Source: Chitinophagaceae bacterium
GTDB lineage: Bacteria; Bacteroidota; Bacteroidia; Chitinophagales; Chitinophagaceae
Length of the DNA: 57,898 bases
Direction: 5' to 3'
Assembly: GCA_947372235.1 (NCBI GenBank)
Contig: CANBSW010000003.1
Location: 1-57,898, forward strand
Position 1 is the stretch's first letter; every line of letters starts with the position of its first letter. Made by a program: the position numbers and the translations under genes. This document shows, in pieces, positions 1 through 10,107 of the stretch. The notes beneath the pieces were generated by a model that was not told where the DNA came from, ran no database searches, and worked only from the letters and a program-made list of their open reading frames with translations.

Positions 1-24
1 CAAATTGGAACAAACAATCAATCG

Positions 25-51
25 CCCCCGGATTTATTTCCGGGGGTTTTT
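25..51 (+). terminator. Intrinsic terminator of an upstream unit
   Basis: A perfect 7-bp GC-rich stem (CCCCCGG at 25-31 with CCGGGGG at 40-46) encloses an 8-nt loop and is followed by TTTTTAT. This is a classic rho-independent shape on the + strand. It probably ends a gene lying left of the window, so the symporter gene at 175 would start a new unit. Positions 52-174 hold no gene that I can support. Confidence 0.85.
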
Positions 52-174
52 ATTACCGATAACAAAACAATTATAACGACATTCAATTCTGTATATTTAT
101 CAACTCAGTCATGGATATTGCCAACCATCAGTGACCAAAGACCAATACCATTCTATACCTAAAAAAGATTGCCG

Positions 175-1806
175 ATGCATACCTTACAAACAGCCGATTA
201 TATCGTTTTCTTTATTTATTTTATCCTTGTATCAGCCTATGGTTATTATATCTACCGGCAGAAGAAAAATAAAAGCGAAAATGCAAAAGATTTTTTTCTT
301 GCCGAAGGTTCTCTCACCTGGTGGGCCATTGGCGCTTCCTTGATTGCGTCTAATATTTCTGCAGAACATTTTATTGGGATGTCGGGTTCGGGTTTTGCAT
401 TAGGGCTTGCAATTTCTACTTATGAATGGATGGCAGCTGCAACATTGATTTTGGTGGCCGTATTCATCATTCCGCTTTATCTGAAGAATAAGATCTTTAC
501 CATGCCACAGTTTCTGGCAAAAAGGTATAATGATAAAGTGAGTACCATTATGGCGGTGTTCTGGTTATTGGTGTATGTGTTTGTGAATTTGACTTCTATT
601 ATTTATCTAGGTGCATTGGCCATTTCTTCTATTTCTGATATTGATTTTGGTTGGTGTATTGTTGGTCTTAGTTTTTTCTCAGTCGTAGTAACCATCGGTG
701 GTATGAAAGTGATTGGGTATACCGATGTGATACAGGTATTTGTATTGATCGTGGGAGGATTGGTTACCACTTATCTTGCATTATCGCTTTTATCAGAAAG
801 TTTTGGTTTTGGAAAAGATATCTGGAAAGGCCTTGCTGTTTTGCGAAAAGAAGCACCAACACATTTTCATATGATCTTCAAAAAAACAGATCCTTATTAT
901 AAAGAATTACCCGGCCTGTCTGTATTGATAGGAGGGATGCTGGTAAATAACCTTGCTTATTGGGGATGTAACCAATACATCGTACAACGTGCACTGGGAG
1001 CAGATCTGCAAACAGCACGCAAAGGAATTTTGTTTGCTGCGTTCTTAAAATTACTGGTTCCTGTAATTGCGGTATTACCGGGTATTACGATGTATGTGTT
1101 GCACCAGAAAGGAATGTTCCATCAGGAAATGGCTGATGCGGCAGGTGTACTCAAACCCGATCATGCCTATCCAACTTTGATGAATTTATTACCTGCGGGA
1201 TTAAAAGGTGTTGCCTTTGCCGCATTAACCGCAGCCATTGTTGCATCGCTTGCTGGAAAGGCAAATAGTATCTCAACTATTTTTTCATTGGATATTTATC
1301 AGAAATATTTTAATAAAAATGCATCAGAAAAAAAACTGGTTGGTGTAGGAAGATGGGCGGTTATTATTGCCATGACCATAGCTGCTATTGTAACGCCATC
1401 TTTACGTTCATTGGATCAGGCTTACCAGTTTATTCAGGAATATGTGGGATTTGTTTCTCCCGGAGTATTGGCAATATTTTTACTTGGATTTTTCTGGAAG
1501 AAAACAACTGCCAATGCCGCGATGGCTGGCGCTTTGCTTACTATCCCGGTTTCAACCGTGTTGAAGTTTTTACCAAACTGGACAAACGGATCTTTCCCCG
1601 ATTATCCTTTTCTCGACAGGATGACCATCACTTTTTTCTTTGTTGTAATTGTAATGATTGTAATGAGTTTGCTAAAACCAAAGCCAGCAACTGATCATCA
1701 TGAAATTGAAATGGATGCTTCAATGTTTAAAGTAACTACGGGTTTTGTAATAGGCTCCATTATTATATGTGGCATACTGGCTGCCTTGTACACTGTATTC
1801 TGGTAA
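175..1806 (+). CDS. SSS-family Na+/solute symporter (SGLT-like)
   Basis: The 543-residue product has about 13-14 hydrophobic segments spread over its whole length and belongs to the sodium:solute symporter (SSS/SGLT) family. Family hallmarks are the N-terminal FFLAEGSLTWWAIGASL-type stretch after TM1, the SNISAEHFIGMSG segment and the central GGMKVIGYTDVIQ segment. It should sit in the inner membrane and import a small solute with Na+. Its place at the head of an exoglycosidase cluster suggests a monosaccharide released by those enzymes, which is inference. I chose the ATG at 175 over an in-frame TTG at 169 because it is the stronger start codon and gives a normal SSS N-terminus. The coding end runs to within 12 bases of the GH89 start, so the two are probably co-transcribed. 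Confidence 0.92.
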   Translation: MHTLQTADYIVFFIYFILVSAYGYYIYRQKKNKSENAKDFFLAEGSLTWWAIGASLIASNISAEHFIGMSGSGFALGLAISTYEWMAAATLILVAVFIIPLYLKNKIFTMPQFLAKRYNDKVSTIMAVFWLLVYVFVNLTSIIYLGALAISSISDIDFGWCIVGLSFFSVVVTIGGMKVIGYTDVIQVFVLIVGGLVTTYLALSLLSESFGFGKDIWKGLAVLRKEAPTHFHMIFKKTDPYYKELPGLSVLIGGMLVNNLAYWGCNQYIVQRALGADLQTARKGILFAAFLKLLVPVIAVLPGITMYVLHQKGMFHQEMADAAGVLKPDHAYPTLMNLLPAGLKGVAFAALTAAIVASLAGKANSISTIFSLDIYQKYFNKNASEKKLVGVGRWAVIIAMTIAAIVTPSLRSLDQAYQFIQEYVGFVSPGVLAIFLLGFFWKKTTANAAMAGALLTIPVSTVLKFLPNWTNGSFPDYPFLDRMTITFFFVVIVMIVMSLLKPKPATDHHEIEMDASMFKVTTGFVIGSIIICGILAALYTVFW

Positions 1807-1817
1807 AAAATTCTCAC

Positions 1818-4034
1818 ATGAAGATTCGTTTATTCCAACTGCTGATAATTACCTGTTTTTTCCAAACAGGAACCCTGTATGCCCAAACCGGTACCGATTC
1901 GGTAATTAAATCATTACTGCAAAGAATTGTACCGGATCATGTAAAGGAGTTTACTATCGAAAAACTAACATCAGATAAAAACAATGATTTTTTTGAAATA
2001 GAAACGGTTAACCATAAAATCATATTACGCGGAAATAATGGCGTAGCTATTTCTTCAGCCCTGTATTATTATTTGAATGAATTCTGTCATGCACAGATAA
2101 CCTGGAACGGGAATAGTTTATCCCTGCCAAAGATCTTGCCGCTGCCGAAAAATAAAATTCATAAAGTCACGCCTTACGAATACCGTTATTACCTAAATTA
2201 TTGCACGTTTAATTACAGTATGAGTTGGTGGGACTGGCCGCGTTGGGAAAAGGAGATCGATTGGATGGCATTACATGGGATTAACATGCCTCTGGCTATT
2301 ACAGGTGAAGAATATACCTGGTACCTGGTTTATAAAGACATGGGGTTTACCGATACAGAACTGAGTAAGTTCTTCTGCGGTCCATCTTTTTTCTCCTGGT
2401 TCTGGATGGGGAATCTGGATGCATGGGGTGGCCCATTGCCATTGAACTGGATGAAAGATCATTATGCACTGCAAAAGAAAATCATTGCGAGGGAAAGGGC
2501 ATTGGGTATGAAGCCGGTGCTGCCTGCATTTACGGGGCATGTGCCTCCTTCTTTCAAAAATAAATTCCCCAATGCAAAATTGAAGACCACCAATTGGACT
2601 ACTGGTTTTGCCGACACGTATATTTTGGATGCAGAAGATCCATTGTTTGCAGAGATCGGGAAACGTTTTCTGCAAACACAAACAAAATTATATGGAACGG
2701 ACCATCTATATTCGGCAGATACATTCAATGAAAATGAACCACCTTCAGACGACCCTGCTTCATTAAGCAAATTAAGTGCAAGGGTTTATGAAGGAATGAA
2801 AAGTGCAGATACTGCAGCCATATGGGTAATGCAGGGTTGGCTTTTTTACAGCGATCGTAAGTTCTGGAAAACACCACAGATAGAAGCACTACTGAATGCA
2901 GTACCCAATAATAAAATGATACTGCTGGATCTTGCAACAGAAATTGAACCGGTATGGAAACGCACACAATCCTTTTATGGCAAGCCCTGGATCTGGAACA
3001 TGCTCAATAATTTTGGAGGCAATACCAATTTGTTCGGAAGGATGGAAACCGCAGCCAAAGCCCCGGCAGAAGCATTGCATGATGTTACAAGTGGTCAGTT
3101 GAAAGGGATTGGCATGACGATGGAAGCCATTGAACAAAACCCGGTATTATATGAACTGATGATGGACAATACCTGGCGCAATGAACCTATTGATTTGAAT
3201 GAATGGCTTCCAAAATATGTACGCAACCGTTATGGAAAAGAAGATACCCATGCAATGAATGCCTGGAATACATTAAGGCAAACTGTATATGCAGTGCAGC
3301 CTGATAAATATGTTAGGGATGGTGCAGAATCTATCATTCAGGGGCGGCCTACATTGGATTCTTCTACTCGATGGACAAGAACCACTTTGAATTATAATGC
3401 AGCCGATTTATTGCCTGCCTGGGATGAAATGATAAAAGCCATCAACAACTGCAAATCAAGTGATGGTTTTCAATATGATTTGGTTGATATAACCAGACAG
3501 GTATTGGCCAATTATGCTTTGCCGCTGCAAAGGCGATGGGTATTAGCCTATAAGGAAAAAAATAAAATTGATTTTAATAAATACAGTAAAGCGTTTATTG
3601 AACTGATTGAAGAAATGGATCAACTGCTTGCAACACGCAAAGATTTTCTGTTAGGAAAATGGGTGGCAGATGCGAGGGCCAGCGGCAAAACTGAAGCCGA
3701 AAAAGCATTGTATGAAATGAATGCAAAAGACCTGATTACTTTATGGGGAGATGCTGATTGTCCGCTACACGAATATGCCTGTCGCCAATGGAGCGGTTTA
3801 TTAAATGATTTTTACAAACCCAGATGGCAGCAGTTCTTTATGCAATTGTCTGATGCACTTGTGCAGGGTAAAGAAGCAAACATTCCTGCATTTCAAAAAA
3901 GCATTGCAGCATGGGAATGGAAGTGGGTAAACTCCAGAAAGGATTATCCGGTACATACAGCTGGCGACCCTGTAGAAACAGCAAATAAAATATATCGAAA
4001 ATACAGAGCAATTATTGGTAAAGCATTTGAATAA
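1818..4034 (+). CDS. Alpha-N-acetylglucosaminidase, GH89 (NAGLU-like)
   Basis: The 738-residue product is homologous over its length to human NAGLU and bacterial GH89 enzymes, which remove terminal alpha-linked GlcNAc. After a signal peptide ending near LYAQ come the N-terminal alpha/beta domain, the barrel (YRYYLNYCTFNYSMSWWDW; HGINMPLAITGEE) and an all-helical C-terminal domain. The two catalytic glutamates of the family fit E305 in DTFNENEPP and E436 in GMTMEAIEQNP. An open frame extends upstream into the symporter gene, but the ATG at 1818 starts directly at the signal peptide and is preferred. The enzyme is probably periplasmic. GH89 in a locus with a heparinase-like gene and an N-sulfatase-like gene hints at GlcNAc-containing sulfated glycans, without proving it. 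Confidence 0.95.
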   Translation: MKIRLFQLLIITCFFQTGTLYAQTGTDSVIKSLLQRIVPDHVKEFTIEKLTSDKNNDFFEIETVNHKIILRGNNGVAISSALYYYLNEFCHAQITWNGNSLSLPKILPLPKNKIHKVTPYEYRYYLNYCTFNYSMSWWDWPRWEKEIDWMALHGINMPLAITGEEYTWYLVYKDMGFTDTELSKFFCGPSFFSWFWMGNLDAWGGPLPLNWMKDHYALQKKIIARERALGMKPVLPAFTGHVPPSFKNKFPNAKLKTTNWTTGFADTYILDAEDPLFAEIGKRFLQTQTKLYGTDHLYSADTFNENEPPSDDPASLSKLSARVYEGMKSADTAAIWVMQGWLFYSDRKFWKTPQIEALLNAVPNNKMILLDLATEIEPVWKRTQSFYGKPWIWNMLNNFGGNTNLFGRMETAAKAPAEALHDVTSGQLKGIGMTMEAIEQNPVLYELMMDNTWRNEPIDLNEWLPKYVRNRYGKEDTHAMNAWNTLRQTVYAVQPDKYVRDGAESIIQGRPTLDSSTRWTRTTLNYNAADLLPAWDEMIKAINNCKSSDGFQYDLVDITRQVLANYALPLQRRWVLAYKEKNKIDFNKYSKAFIELIEEMDQLLATRKDFLLGKWVADARASGKTEAEKALYEMNAKDLITLWGDADCPLHEYACRQWSGLLNDFYKPRWQQFFMQLSDALVQGKEANIPAFQKSIAAWEWKWVNSRKDYPVHTAGDPVETANKIYRKYRAIIGKAFE

Positions 4035-4055
4035 GCAAGTGAGTTATTTCTTCAA

Positions 4056-4083
4056 TTACAAATAGGTATATTGTTACAAATAG
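4056..4083 (+). repeat. Two direct copies of TTACAAATAG, 18 bp apart
   Basis: The exact 10-mer TTACAAATAG occurs at 4056-4065 and 4074-4083, in the 95-bp gap between GH89 and GH28. The 18-bp spacing is just under two helical turns. It could be a regulator site or chance in AT-rich DNA. Confidence 0.35.
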
Positions 4084-4129
4084 CCAGCAAACACAGTTAG
4101 TATACATTTTCTAAAACATTTGTTCAGAT

Positions 4130-5611
4130 ATGATGAAACATATTGGTTATACATTGTTGTTGCCCATAGTATGGTTGTTCAATAATCAGATAATTCCCGA
4201 AGGGCTTTTAAATAAAGGATTTGTGAGTTATAATATAAAAGATTACGGAGCCATAGGTGACGGAAAAAATGATGATGCGATAGCCATTCAAAAAACCATT
4301 GATGCCTGTAATGCAGCTGGTGGTGGCAGGGTGATCGTTCCATCGGGTTATGTTTTTTTGTCGGGCCCTTTTGATCTTAAATCAAATATTGAATTTTACA
4401 TAGAAGCCAATGCAACTGTTAAAGCCAATCCTTTAGAAACGGTATATACCAAAAGTGCTTTCAGGGAAAACAAAGGGGAGGGTACGATCTGGATTGGTGG
4501 AGAGAATCTGCAAAATGTAACCATTTGCGGAAGTGGCGTACTGGATGGTAACGGCATTTCATTTATGGGAGCAGAATTGGAGGATTCGTATGAATTAAAG
4601 CCATTCAATATTATTGACCCCCGCCCACATCTGCTTACCATTGTAGGTGGAAAAAATATTCGGATCCGGGATCTTACGATCAGGAATTCGGCATACTGGA
4701 CAGTTCACCTGATTGGTTGTGATGATGTGGCTATCTCTGATATCACATTACTCAATAATCTTAAAGTAAGAAACAGTGATGGGATTGATCTTGACCACAG
4801 CAAAAATATACGCATCACAAACTGTTATATTGAATCGGGTGATGATTGTATATGCATCAAAAACCGCCGTGAATATGAGGAGTTTGGTGTTTGTGAAAAT
4901 ATTGCCATAAGTAATTGTACTATGAGATCCCGCTCCTGTGCTATTAAAATCGGTTCTGAAAATATGGATAGCATCCGGCATGTTATTTTTAATAACTGTA
5001 TCATTAAAAAAAGTAACCGCGGAGTAGGTATTCAAAACAGGGATGAGGGAACAGTGAGTGATGTGATCTTTTCCAATATCCTCATTGAAAGCCAGCTTTA
5101 TTCAGACGTATGGTGGGGTAAAGCAGAACCTATTTATGTAACAGCGTATCGTCGTGCAAAAACAAACCACAAAGATGGTAACTGGCGTTTTCCCAAAGGA
5201 GCAATGGAAGGAAAAGTGGGCACTGTAAGTAATGTATATTTCAGTAATATTAAATGCATCAGTGAAAACGGTGTGTATATAAGTGGTGAGACAAAAGATA
5301 AAGTGTCGGGAATTTATTTTGACGAAGTGGAAATACGGATTAATAAAATTACGGCAATTGAAGGTGGCGTTTACGATCGCAGGCCCTGCAATATGGAAGG
5401 TCTTGTAAAAGAAAATACATCGGGTTTTTACATAGATCATGCAGAAAAGATAAACATTCGTAACAGTTCGGTTAGCTGGGGAGATAAAAAGGCCGCTTAT
5501 TTTGCACATGTACTTGAATCTAAAGAAGTTTTTTTGCTAAAAATAAACAACCTTGAGGGGCAGTCTGCCTTTCCTGCAAAATTGCCCGCTGTAAAATCAG
5601 ATAAAAAATAA
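4130..5611 (+). CDS. GH28-family beta-helix hydrolase with atypical active site
   Basis: The 493-residue product has the right-handed beta-helix layout of GH28 (polygalacturonase family): an N-terminal GAIGDGKNDDAIAIQKTID repeat start, then many N-I-x-I-x-x-x rungs. Canonical motif I is present as N215-S-D217 and motif II as D238-D239. The GHG motif is replaced by S-C-A at 269-271 (before IKIGSE), and a clear RIK is missing. Two of four usual active-site signatures have therefore changed, so the substrate may not be plain polygalacturonan. The N-terminus is hydrophobic but lacks the usual AQ cleavage site. Either ATG at 4130 or 4133 could be used. GH27 follows after 7 bases, in the same unit. 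Confidence 0.85.
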   Translation: MMKHIGYTLLLPIVWLFNNQIIPEGLLNKGFVSYNIKDYGAIGDGKNDDAIAIQKTIDACNAAGGGRVIVPSGYVFLSGPFDLKSNIEFYIEANATVKANPLETVYTKSAFRENKGEGTIWIGGENLQNVTICGSGVLDGNGISFMGAELEDSYELKPFNIIDPRPHLLTIVGGKNIRIRDLTIRNSAYWTVHLIGCDDVAISDITLLNNLKVRNSDGIDLDHSKNIRITNCYIESGDDCICIKNRREYEEFGVCENIAISNCTMRSRSCAIKIGSENMDSIRHVIFNNCIIKKSNRGVGIQNRDEGTVSDVIFSNILIESQLYSDVWWGKAEPIYVTAYRRAKTNHKDGNWRFPKGAMEGKVGTVSNVYFSNIKCISENGVYISGETKDKVSGIYFDEVEIRINKITAIEGGVYDRRPCNMEGLVKENTSGFYIDHAEKINIRNSSVSWGDKKAAYFAHVLESKEVFLLKINNLEGQSAFPAKLPAVKSDKK

Positions 5612-5618
5612 ACATGAG

Positions 5619-7466
5619 ATGTTTAAAAAAATAATTTCCGCTATTTTTTTCGTGACTAGTGTATGCTGTTTGGTGTCAGGTCAAAATAAGAAGATACCTC
5701 AATCATTTCATCAATGGGCAGCCACACCACCCATGGGCTGGAACAGCTGGGATTGTTATGGCCCAACAGTTACAGAAGCCGAAGTAAAAGCCAATGCGGA
5801 TTACATGGGCAAGTATTTGAAAAATTCAGGGTGGGAATATATTGTGGTTGATATTCGCTGGTATGTACCCAATGATAAAGCCCATGGCTACAATGAAACC
5901 AATCCCGTTTTTACACTGGATTCTTATGGTAGATTTTTACCGCCGGTTGAACGGTTTCCTTCAGCAGCCAATGGAAATGGATTTAAACCTTTGGCAGATT
6001 ATATACACAGTAAAGGATTGAAATTCGGTATCCATATTATGCGTGGAGTGCCTGTTGCCGCGGTGAAACAAAAACTACCCGTGCTTGGCACAAAAATTAC
6101 CGCAGCAGATATTTACAGTGATAAAGAACAATGTACATGGTTGCATGATATGTATACTATTGTTGCTGGAAAACCGGGTGCGCAGGAATATTACAATTCC
6201 ATCTTTCAATTGTATGCTTCATGGGGATTGGATTTTGTAAAAGTAGATGATCTGTCAAGACCTTATCACCAGGAAGAAGTAGAGATGATACGCAAAGCCA
6301 TTGATCTTACAGGAAGAAAAATTGTATTAAGTACATCACCCGGTGAAACTCCATTGCCCAGTGCACTACATGTTCAGCAAAACGCCAATATGTGGAGAAC
6401 GGTGGATGATTTTTGGGATATCTGGTCGGAGTTGAAAGATCATTTCAAAGTGTTTAAAAGATGGAATGAATACAGGGTTCCCGGTGGATGGCCCGATGGA
6501 GATATGTTGCCACTTGGGCATATCGGTATCCGCGCAGAAAGAGGGGATGACCGCATGACAAAATTCACAATGGATGAACAGTATACTTTACTAACACTCT
6601 GGTCCATCTTCAAATCGCCATTAATGTTTGGTGGTGATCTTGCGACAAATGATGCATTTACACTTTCATTAATTACCAATAGAAATGTGTTGGATGTTTT
6701 GAAATACAGTATCAATAACCATGAAATTTTTAATCAGGAGGATAAAGTTGCCTGGGTGGCCGATGACCCGAAAACGGGAGATAAATTCCTTGCTTTATTT
6801 AATAGTGCTGATCCAAAATTAATTGATGAGAGCAGGGCTTTATGGGCAAGTGCTATTATTTCAAAAAATGATCCTATAAAAAGAATTGAACTGGATCTGA
6901 AAAAAGCTAAAAAATTATATCTCTGTGTAAGCGATGCAGGCGATGATAATATCGGTGATTATGCTGATTGGCTAACACCGGTTATATATAATGGAAAAGA
7001 TTCCATTAAACTAACATCCCTTAAATGGGTAAAAGCCTATGCGCAAACAGGGAAAGCCCGTAACAACAAAAGTGCTACCGGAACACCTATTACAGTAAAC
7101 GGAATCAATTATTCTGATGGAATAGGAACAGGAGCAAATTCTGTTATTGAATTTGATCTGCCGGATGGATATACAATCTTCCGCTCAAATCTGGCTGTTG
7201 ATGATGTTGCAAAAACACAGGCAAGTGGTGGTACGGTAAAGTTTTCTATTTTTACAGAAGATCCTACCGGACCCATTCCTGCTGATCAAACCAATATTTC
7301 AGTTGCACTTATAAAATTGGGAATACATTCTGTGGTCAAAGTAAAAGACCTCTGGAGCGGTAAGGATTTGGGAACTTTTAGTGGTAGTTTTTCTGCGGAG
7401 ATCAAAAAGCATGGGGCAGGATTGTATAGGATTTCAGCTGTGGGAAAAATGAAAAGTAAAAAGTAA
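5619..7466 (+). CDS. GH27 alpha-galactosidase-like enzyme with C-terminal NPCBM-like domain
   Basis: The 615-residue product carries a signal peptide (to about residue 22) and a GH27 (beta/alpha)8 barrel beginning ATPPMGWNSWDCYG. The nucleophile position fits D210 in FVKVDD and the acid/base fits D264 in WRTVDDFWD. After the barrel and a beta-sandwich (about 385-445), residues about 450-565 resemble an NPCBM carbohydrate-binding module (GINYSDGIGTGANSVIEFDL). This is the reverse of the two GH27 genes at 53517 and 55531, where NPCBM comes first. Expected action is release of terminal alpha-galactose, or possibly alpha-GalNAc or beta-L-arabinopyranose, which the family also contains. The gene lies in the same unit as the GH28 upstream. 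Confidence 0.9.
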   Translation: MFKKIISAIFFVTSVCCLVSGQNKKIPQSFHQWAATPPMGWNSWDCYGPTVTEAEVKANADYMGKYLKNSGWEYIVVDIRWYVPNDKAHGYNETNPVFTLDSYGRFLPPVERFPSAANGNGFKPLADYIHSKGLKFGIHIMRGVPVAAVKQKLPVLGTKITAADIYSDKEQCTWLHDMYTIVAGKPGAQEYYNSIFQLYASWGLDFVKVDDLSRPYHQEEVEMIRKAIDLTGRKIVLSTSPGETPLPSALHVQQNANMWRTVDDFWDIWSELKDHFKVFKRWNEYRVPGGWPDGDMLPLGHIGIRAERGDDRMTKFTMDEQYTLLTLWSIFKSPLMFGGDLATNDAFTLSLITNRNVLDVLKYSINNHEIFNQEDKVAWVADDPKTGDKFLALFNSADPKLIDESRALWASAIISKNDPIKRIELDLKKAKKLYLCVSDAGDDNIGDYADWLTPVIYNGKDSIKLTSLKWVKAYAQTGKARNNKSATGTPITVNGINYSDGIGTGANSVIEFDLPDGYTIFRSNLAVDDVAKTQASGGTVKFSIFTEDPTGPIPADQTNISVALIKLGIHSVVKVKDLWSGKDLGTFSGSFSAEIKKHGAGLYRISAVGKMKSKK

Positions 7467-7476
7467 AAAATCAAAA

Positions 7477-7552
7477 GTTTCAATAAGAGTAGTAAGAGAA
7501 AAAGAGAGAGAATGAGTTTTTTCTTGTTACCCTCTTTTTCTCTTATTGAAAC
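7477..7552. repeat. Imperfect palindrome made of AAGAG words
   Basis: The left arm GTTTCAATAAGAG...AAAAAGAG (7477-7506, with a 9-nt TAGTAAGAG insertion) is complementary to CTCTTTTTCTCTTATTGAAAC at 7532-7552. It fills most of the 99-bp gap between GH27 and GH95. The transcript could fold into a long hairpin, but no T-run follows, so it is more likely a processing or attenuation element or a mobile short repeat than a true terminator. Confidence 0.7.
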
Positions 7553-7565
7553 AAAAATAAGATCC

Positions 7566-10049
7566 ATGAAAAAGAGTATGCTTTCCATTGCAGCGATAAT
7601 ATTTGTGCTGCCTGCCTTATTCTCACAAACTCCCTTAAAACTCTGGTACAATAAACCCGCCAATCTCTGGGTCGAAGCTTTGCCGTTGGGTAACGGGCAT
7701 ATTGGTGCAATGGTATTTGGAGGCGTTGAAAGTGAATTGATCCAATTAAATGAAAGCACTTTATATAGCGGTGGGCCTGTGAAAAAGAAAATCAATCCCT
7801 CTTCTCCAGATTTTTTACCACCAATACGGGAAGCTTTATTGAATGAGGAGGATTATTCCAAAGCCGCAAAGCTTACCAAAAAAATGCAGGGCTTGTATAC
7901 TGAATCCTATCTGCCCATGGGAGATATTATCATCAAACAAAAATTTAACGGACAAAAAACAACATCCTATTACCGTGATCTTGATCTGGAGAAAGCAACA
8001 TCTACTACACATTTTACCATTGATGGTGTAACATATACCAGAGAAGTATTGATTTCTGCACCCGATAATATTATGTTGCTACGCATCAGTGCCGATAAAA
8101 AAGGCGCGTTGAATTTTGATCTGTCTTCTAAAAGTCAATTGCATTATCAGTTATCAGTAAATGGTACAAATGAATTGGTGTTAAGCGGTAAAGCACCGGC
8201 GCATGTAGATCCAAGTTATTACAATCCCAAAGACAGGGAGCATGTGATCTATCAGGATACCAGTAGTTGCAATGGCATGCGTTTTCAGTACAGGATGAAA
8301 GCACAATCTGCGGATGGAAAAATTTCAACAGATACAAATGGGATCCATATTCAGCATGCAACAGAAGTGGTGATATATGTTGCTGCTGCCACTAGTTTTA
8401 ATGGATATGATAAATGCCCGGATTCGCAGGGTAAAAATGAGAAAGCGATCACACGTACTTTAATCGATAATGCTATTAAGAAAAATTTTACGGTTATTAA
8501 GAAATCGCATATTAATGATGTTCAAAAGTATTTTAAACGGGTTGCTTTTTCTATCAAGGATACTACGGGAACGAATGCTTCGGCATTACTTCCCTCAGAT
8601 CAAAGATTGATTGCCTATTCCACAGGAAAGTATGACCCTTTTATAGAGATGTTGTATTACCAGTTTGGAAGATATTTATTGATTTCTTCTTCTCGTCCCG
8701 GTGGGCCACCCGCAAATTTGCAGGGCATCTGGAACAAAGAGTTACGTGCGCCTTGGAGTTCCAATTATACGATCAATATCAATACAGAAATGAATTACTG
8801 GCCTGCAGAAATGACCAATCTTTCTGAAATGCACCAGCCTTTGTTAAACTGGATCAAAGAATTATCTGTTACCGGAGCCCGCACTGCCAAAGAGTTTTAC
8901 AATGCCAAAGGTTGGGTGGCACATCACAATTCAGAAATATGGGGCACATCAAATCCTGTTGGTGATATTGGTGCAGGCGATCCTGTTTGGGCCAACTGGT
9001 ATATGGGCGGCAACTGGCTTTGCCAGCATTTGTGGGAGCATTATGCATTTACGGGTGATAAAAAATTTCTGGCAGAAAAAGCCTATCCGGTAATGAAGGA
9101 AGCTGCTCTTTTTACGTTAGACTGGTTGGTTAAAGATAAACAAGGCCATCTGGTTACCGCACCATCTACTTCGCCCGAAAATAAATTCAAAGACAAAAAA
9201 GGAGTGGAGCAATCTGTATCTGTTGCAACTACCATGGATATGTCGATCATATGGGATCTGTTTACTAACCTGATAGAAGCATCAGAAGTGTTAGGCACTG
9301 ATAAAGCTTTCAGAAATACATTGATCGAAAAAAGAAAACAATTGTACCCCATGCAGATCGGCAGTAAAGGACAGCTACTGGAATGGTACAAAGATTTTGA
9401 AGAAACAGATACTTTACACAGGCATGCTTCGCATTTGTTTGCATTATATCCCGGGAGGCAGTTATCTGTAAATACTTCCCCTGAATTTTTTAATGCGGCA
9501 AAACGTTCACTTGAAATTCGTGGTGATGGCGGAACGGGTTGGAGTCGCGGATGGAAGATCAATTGGTGGGCAAGATTACTGGATGGGGATCATGCATATA
9601 AATTGATCCGTCAATTATTATTATACACCGGCGCCGGTGGAACCAATTATTCCAATGGTGGTGGAACCTATCCTAATTTTTTTGATGCGCATCCACCATT
9701 CCAGATTGATGGAAATTTTGCGGGCACGGCGGGTATGACAGAAATGTTATTGCAAAGCCAGTTTAAATCTATTGATCTGTTGCCTGCATTGCCCAATGCC
9801 TGGAAAGAAGGATCTGTAAAGGGTTTGCGGGCAAGAGGTGGTTTTGAAGTGGGGATGGAATGGAAAGAACATGCATTGCAATCGGCCAGCATACAATCAT
9901 TGAATGGCGGCGTTTGTGTGATCAGGTCTGCTGTTCCATTGCATATCAATAATATTCATATAGAAGCACAACCTATAAAAGTGGGTAATCTTTATGTGTT
10001 AACTTTTAATACCTTAAAAGGAGTAAAGTACCAACTGGGGAGGCATTAA
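7566..10049 (+). CDS. GH95 alpha-L-fucosidase (or related alpha-L-galactosidase)
   Basis: The 827-residue product begins with a signal peptide (cut near LFSQ) and shows the GH95 order: N-terminal beta-domain with [15 protein letters not shown] and [11 protein letters not shown], then an (alpha/alpha)6 barrel, then a C-terminal beta-domain. Residues matching the Bifidobacterium AfcA active site are N404 and N406 in [13 protein letters not shown]538 in APSTSPEN and D715 in [11 protein letters not shown]95 enzymes are inverting and usually release alpha-1,2-linked fucose; some family members act on alpha-L-galactose. The upstream frame also opens at 7512 inside a palindrome, but the ATG at 7566 precedes the signal peptide and is preferred. 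It is the last gene before the terminator at 10066. Confidence 0.95.
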   Translation: MKKSMLSIAAIIFVLPALFSQTPLKLWYNKPANLWVEALPLGNGHIGAMVFGGVESELIQLNESTLYSGGPVKKKINPSSPDFLPPIREALLNEEDYSKAAKLTKKMQGLYTESYLPMGDIIIKQKFNGQKTTSYYRDLDLEKATSTTHFTIDGVTYTREVLISAPDNIMLLRISADKKGALNFDLSSKSQLHYQLSVNGTNELVLSGKAPAHVDPSYYNPKDREHVIYQDTSSCNGMRFQYRMKAQSADGKISTDTNGIHIQHATEVVIYVAAATSFNGYDKCPDSQGKNEKAITRTLIDNAIKKNFTVIKKSHINDVQKYFKRVAFSIKDTTGTNASALLPSDQRLIAYSTGKYDPFIEMLYYQFGRYLLISSSRPGGPPANLQGIWNKELRAPWSSNYTININTEMNYWPAEMTNLSEMHQPLLNWIKELSVTGARTAKEFYNAKGWVAHHNSEIWGTSNPVGDIGAGDPVWANWYMGGNWLCQHLWEHYAFTGDKKFLAEKAYPVMKEAALFTLDWLVKDKQGHLVTAPSTSPENKFKDKKGVEQSVSVATTMDMSIIWDLFTNLIEASEVLGTDKAFRNTLIEKRKQLYPMQIGSKGQLLEWYKDFEETDTLHRHASHLFALYPGRQLSVNTSPEFFNAAKRSLEIRGDGGTGWSRGWKINWWARLLDGDHAYKLIRQLLLYTGAGGTNYSNGGGTYPNFFDAHPPFQIDGNFAGTAGMTEMLLQSQFKSIDLLPALPNAWKEGSVKGLRARGGFEVGMEWKEHALQSASIQSLNGGVCVIRSAVPLHINNIHIEAQPIKVGNLYVLTFNTLKGVKYQLGRH

Positions 10050-10065
10050 AATTTATAATGGTAGT

Positions 10066-10105
10066 AAGCTTTTAGAAAGTTAAAAACTTTCCAAAAGCTT
10101 TTTCG
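10066..10105 (+). terminator. Strong intrinsic terminator after GH95
   Basis: The stem AAGCTTTT-a-GAAAGTT (10066-10081) pairs with AACTTTC-c-AAAAGCTT (10085-10100), with one A/C mismatch and a 3-nt AAA loop, and is followed by TTT at 10101-10103 directly after the stem. It begins 17 bases after the GH95 stop codon and closes the first unit. Confidence 0.8.
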
Positions 10106-10107
10106 CA

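Noticed and set aside
1767..1817. Upstream extension of the GH89 frame overlapping the symporter
   Set aside because: The signal peptide starts at ATG 1818; the extension adds a polar stretch with no role.
7286..7795. Minus-strand open frame of 169 codons across the GH27/GH95 gap
   Set aside because: The frame is held open by the A/T-rich palindrome and the two flanking genes; the translated Leu/Phe-rich run is low-complexity.
9083..9562. Minus-strand open frame of 159 codons inside GH95
   Set aside because: It overlaps a well-supported gene completely and its translation has no family features.
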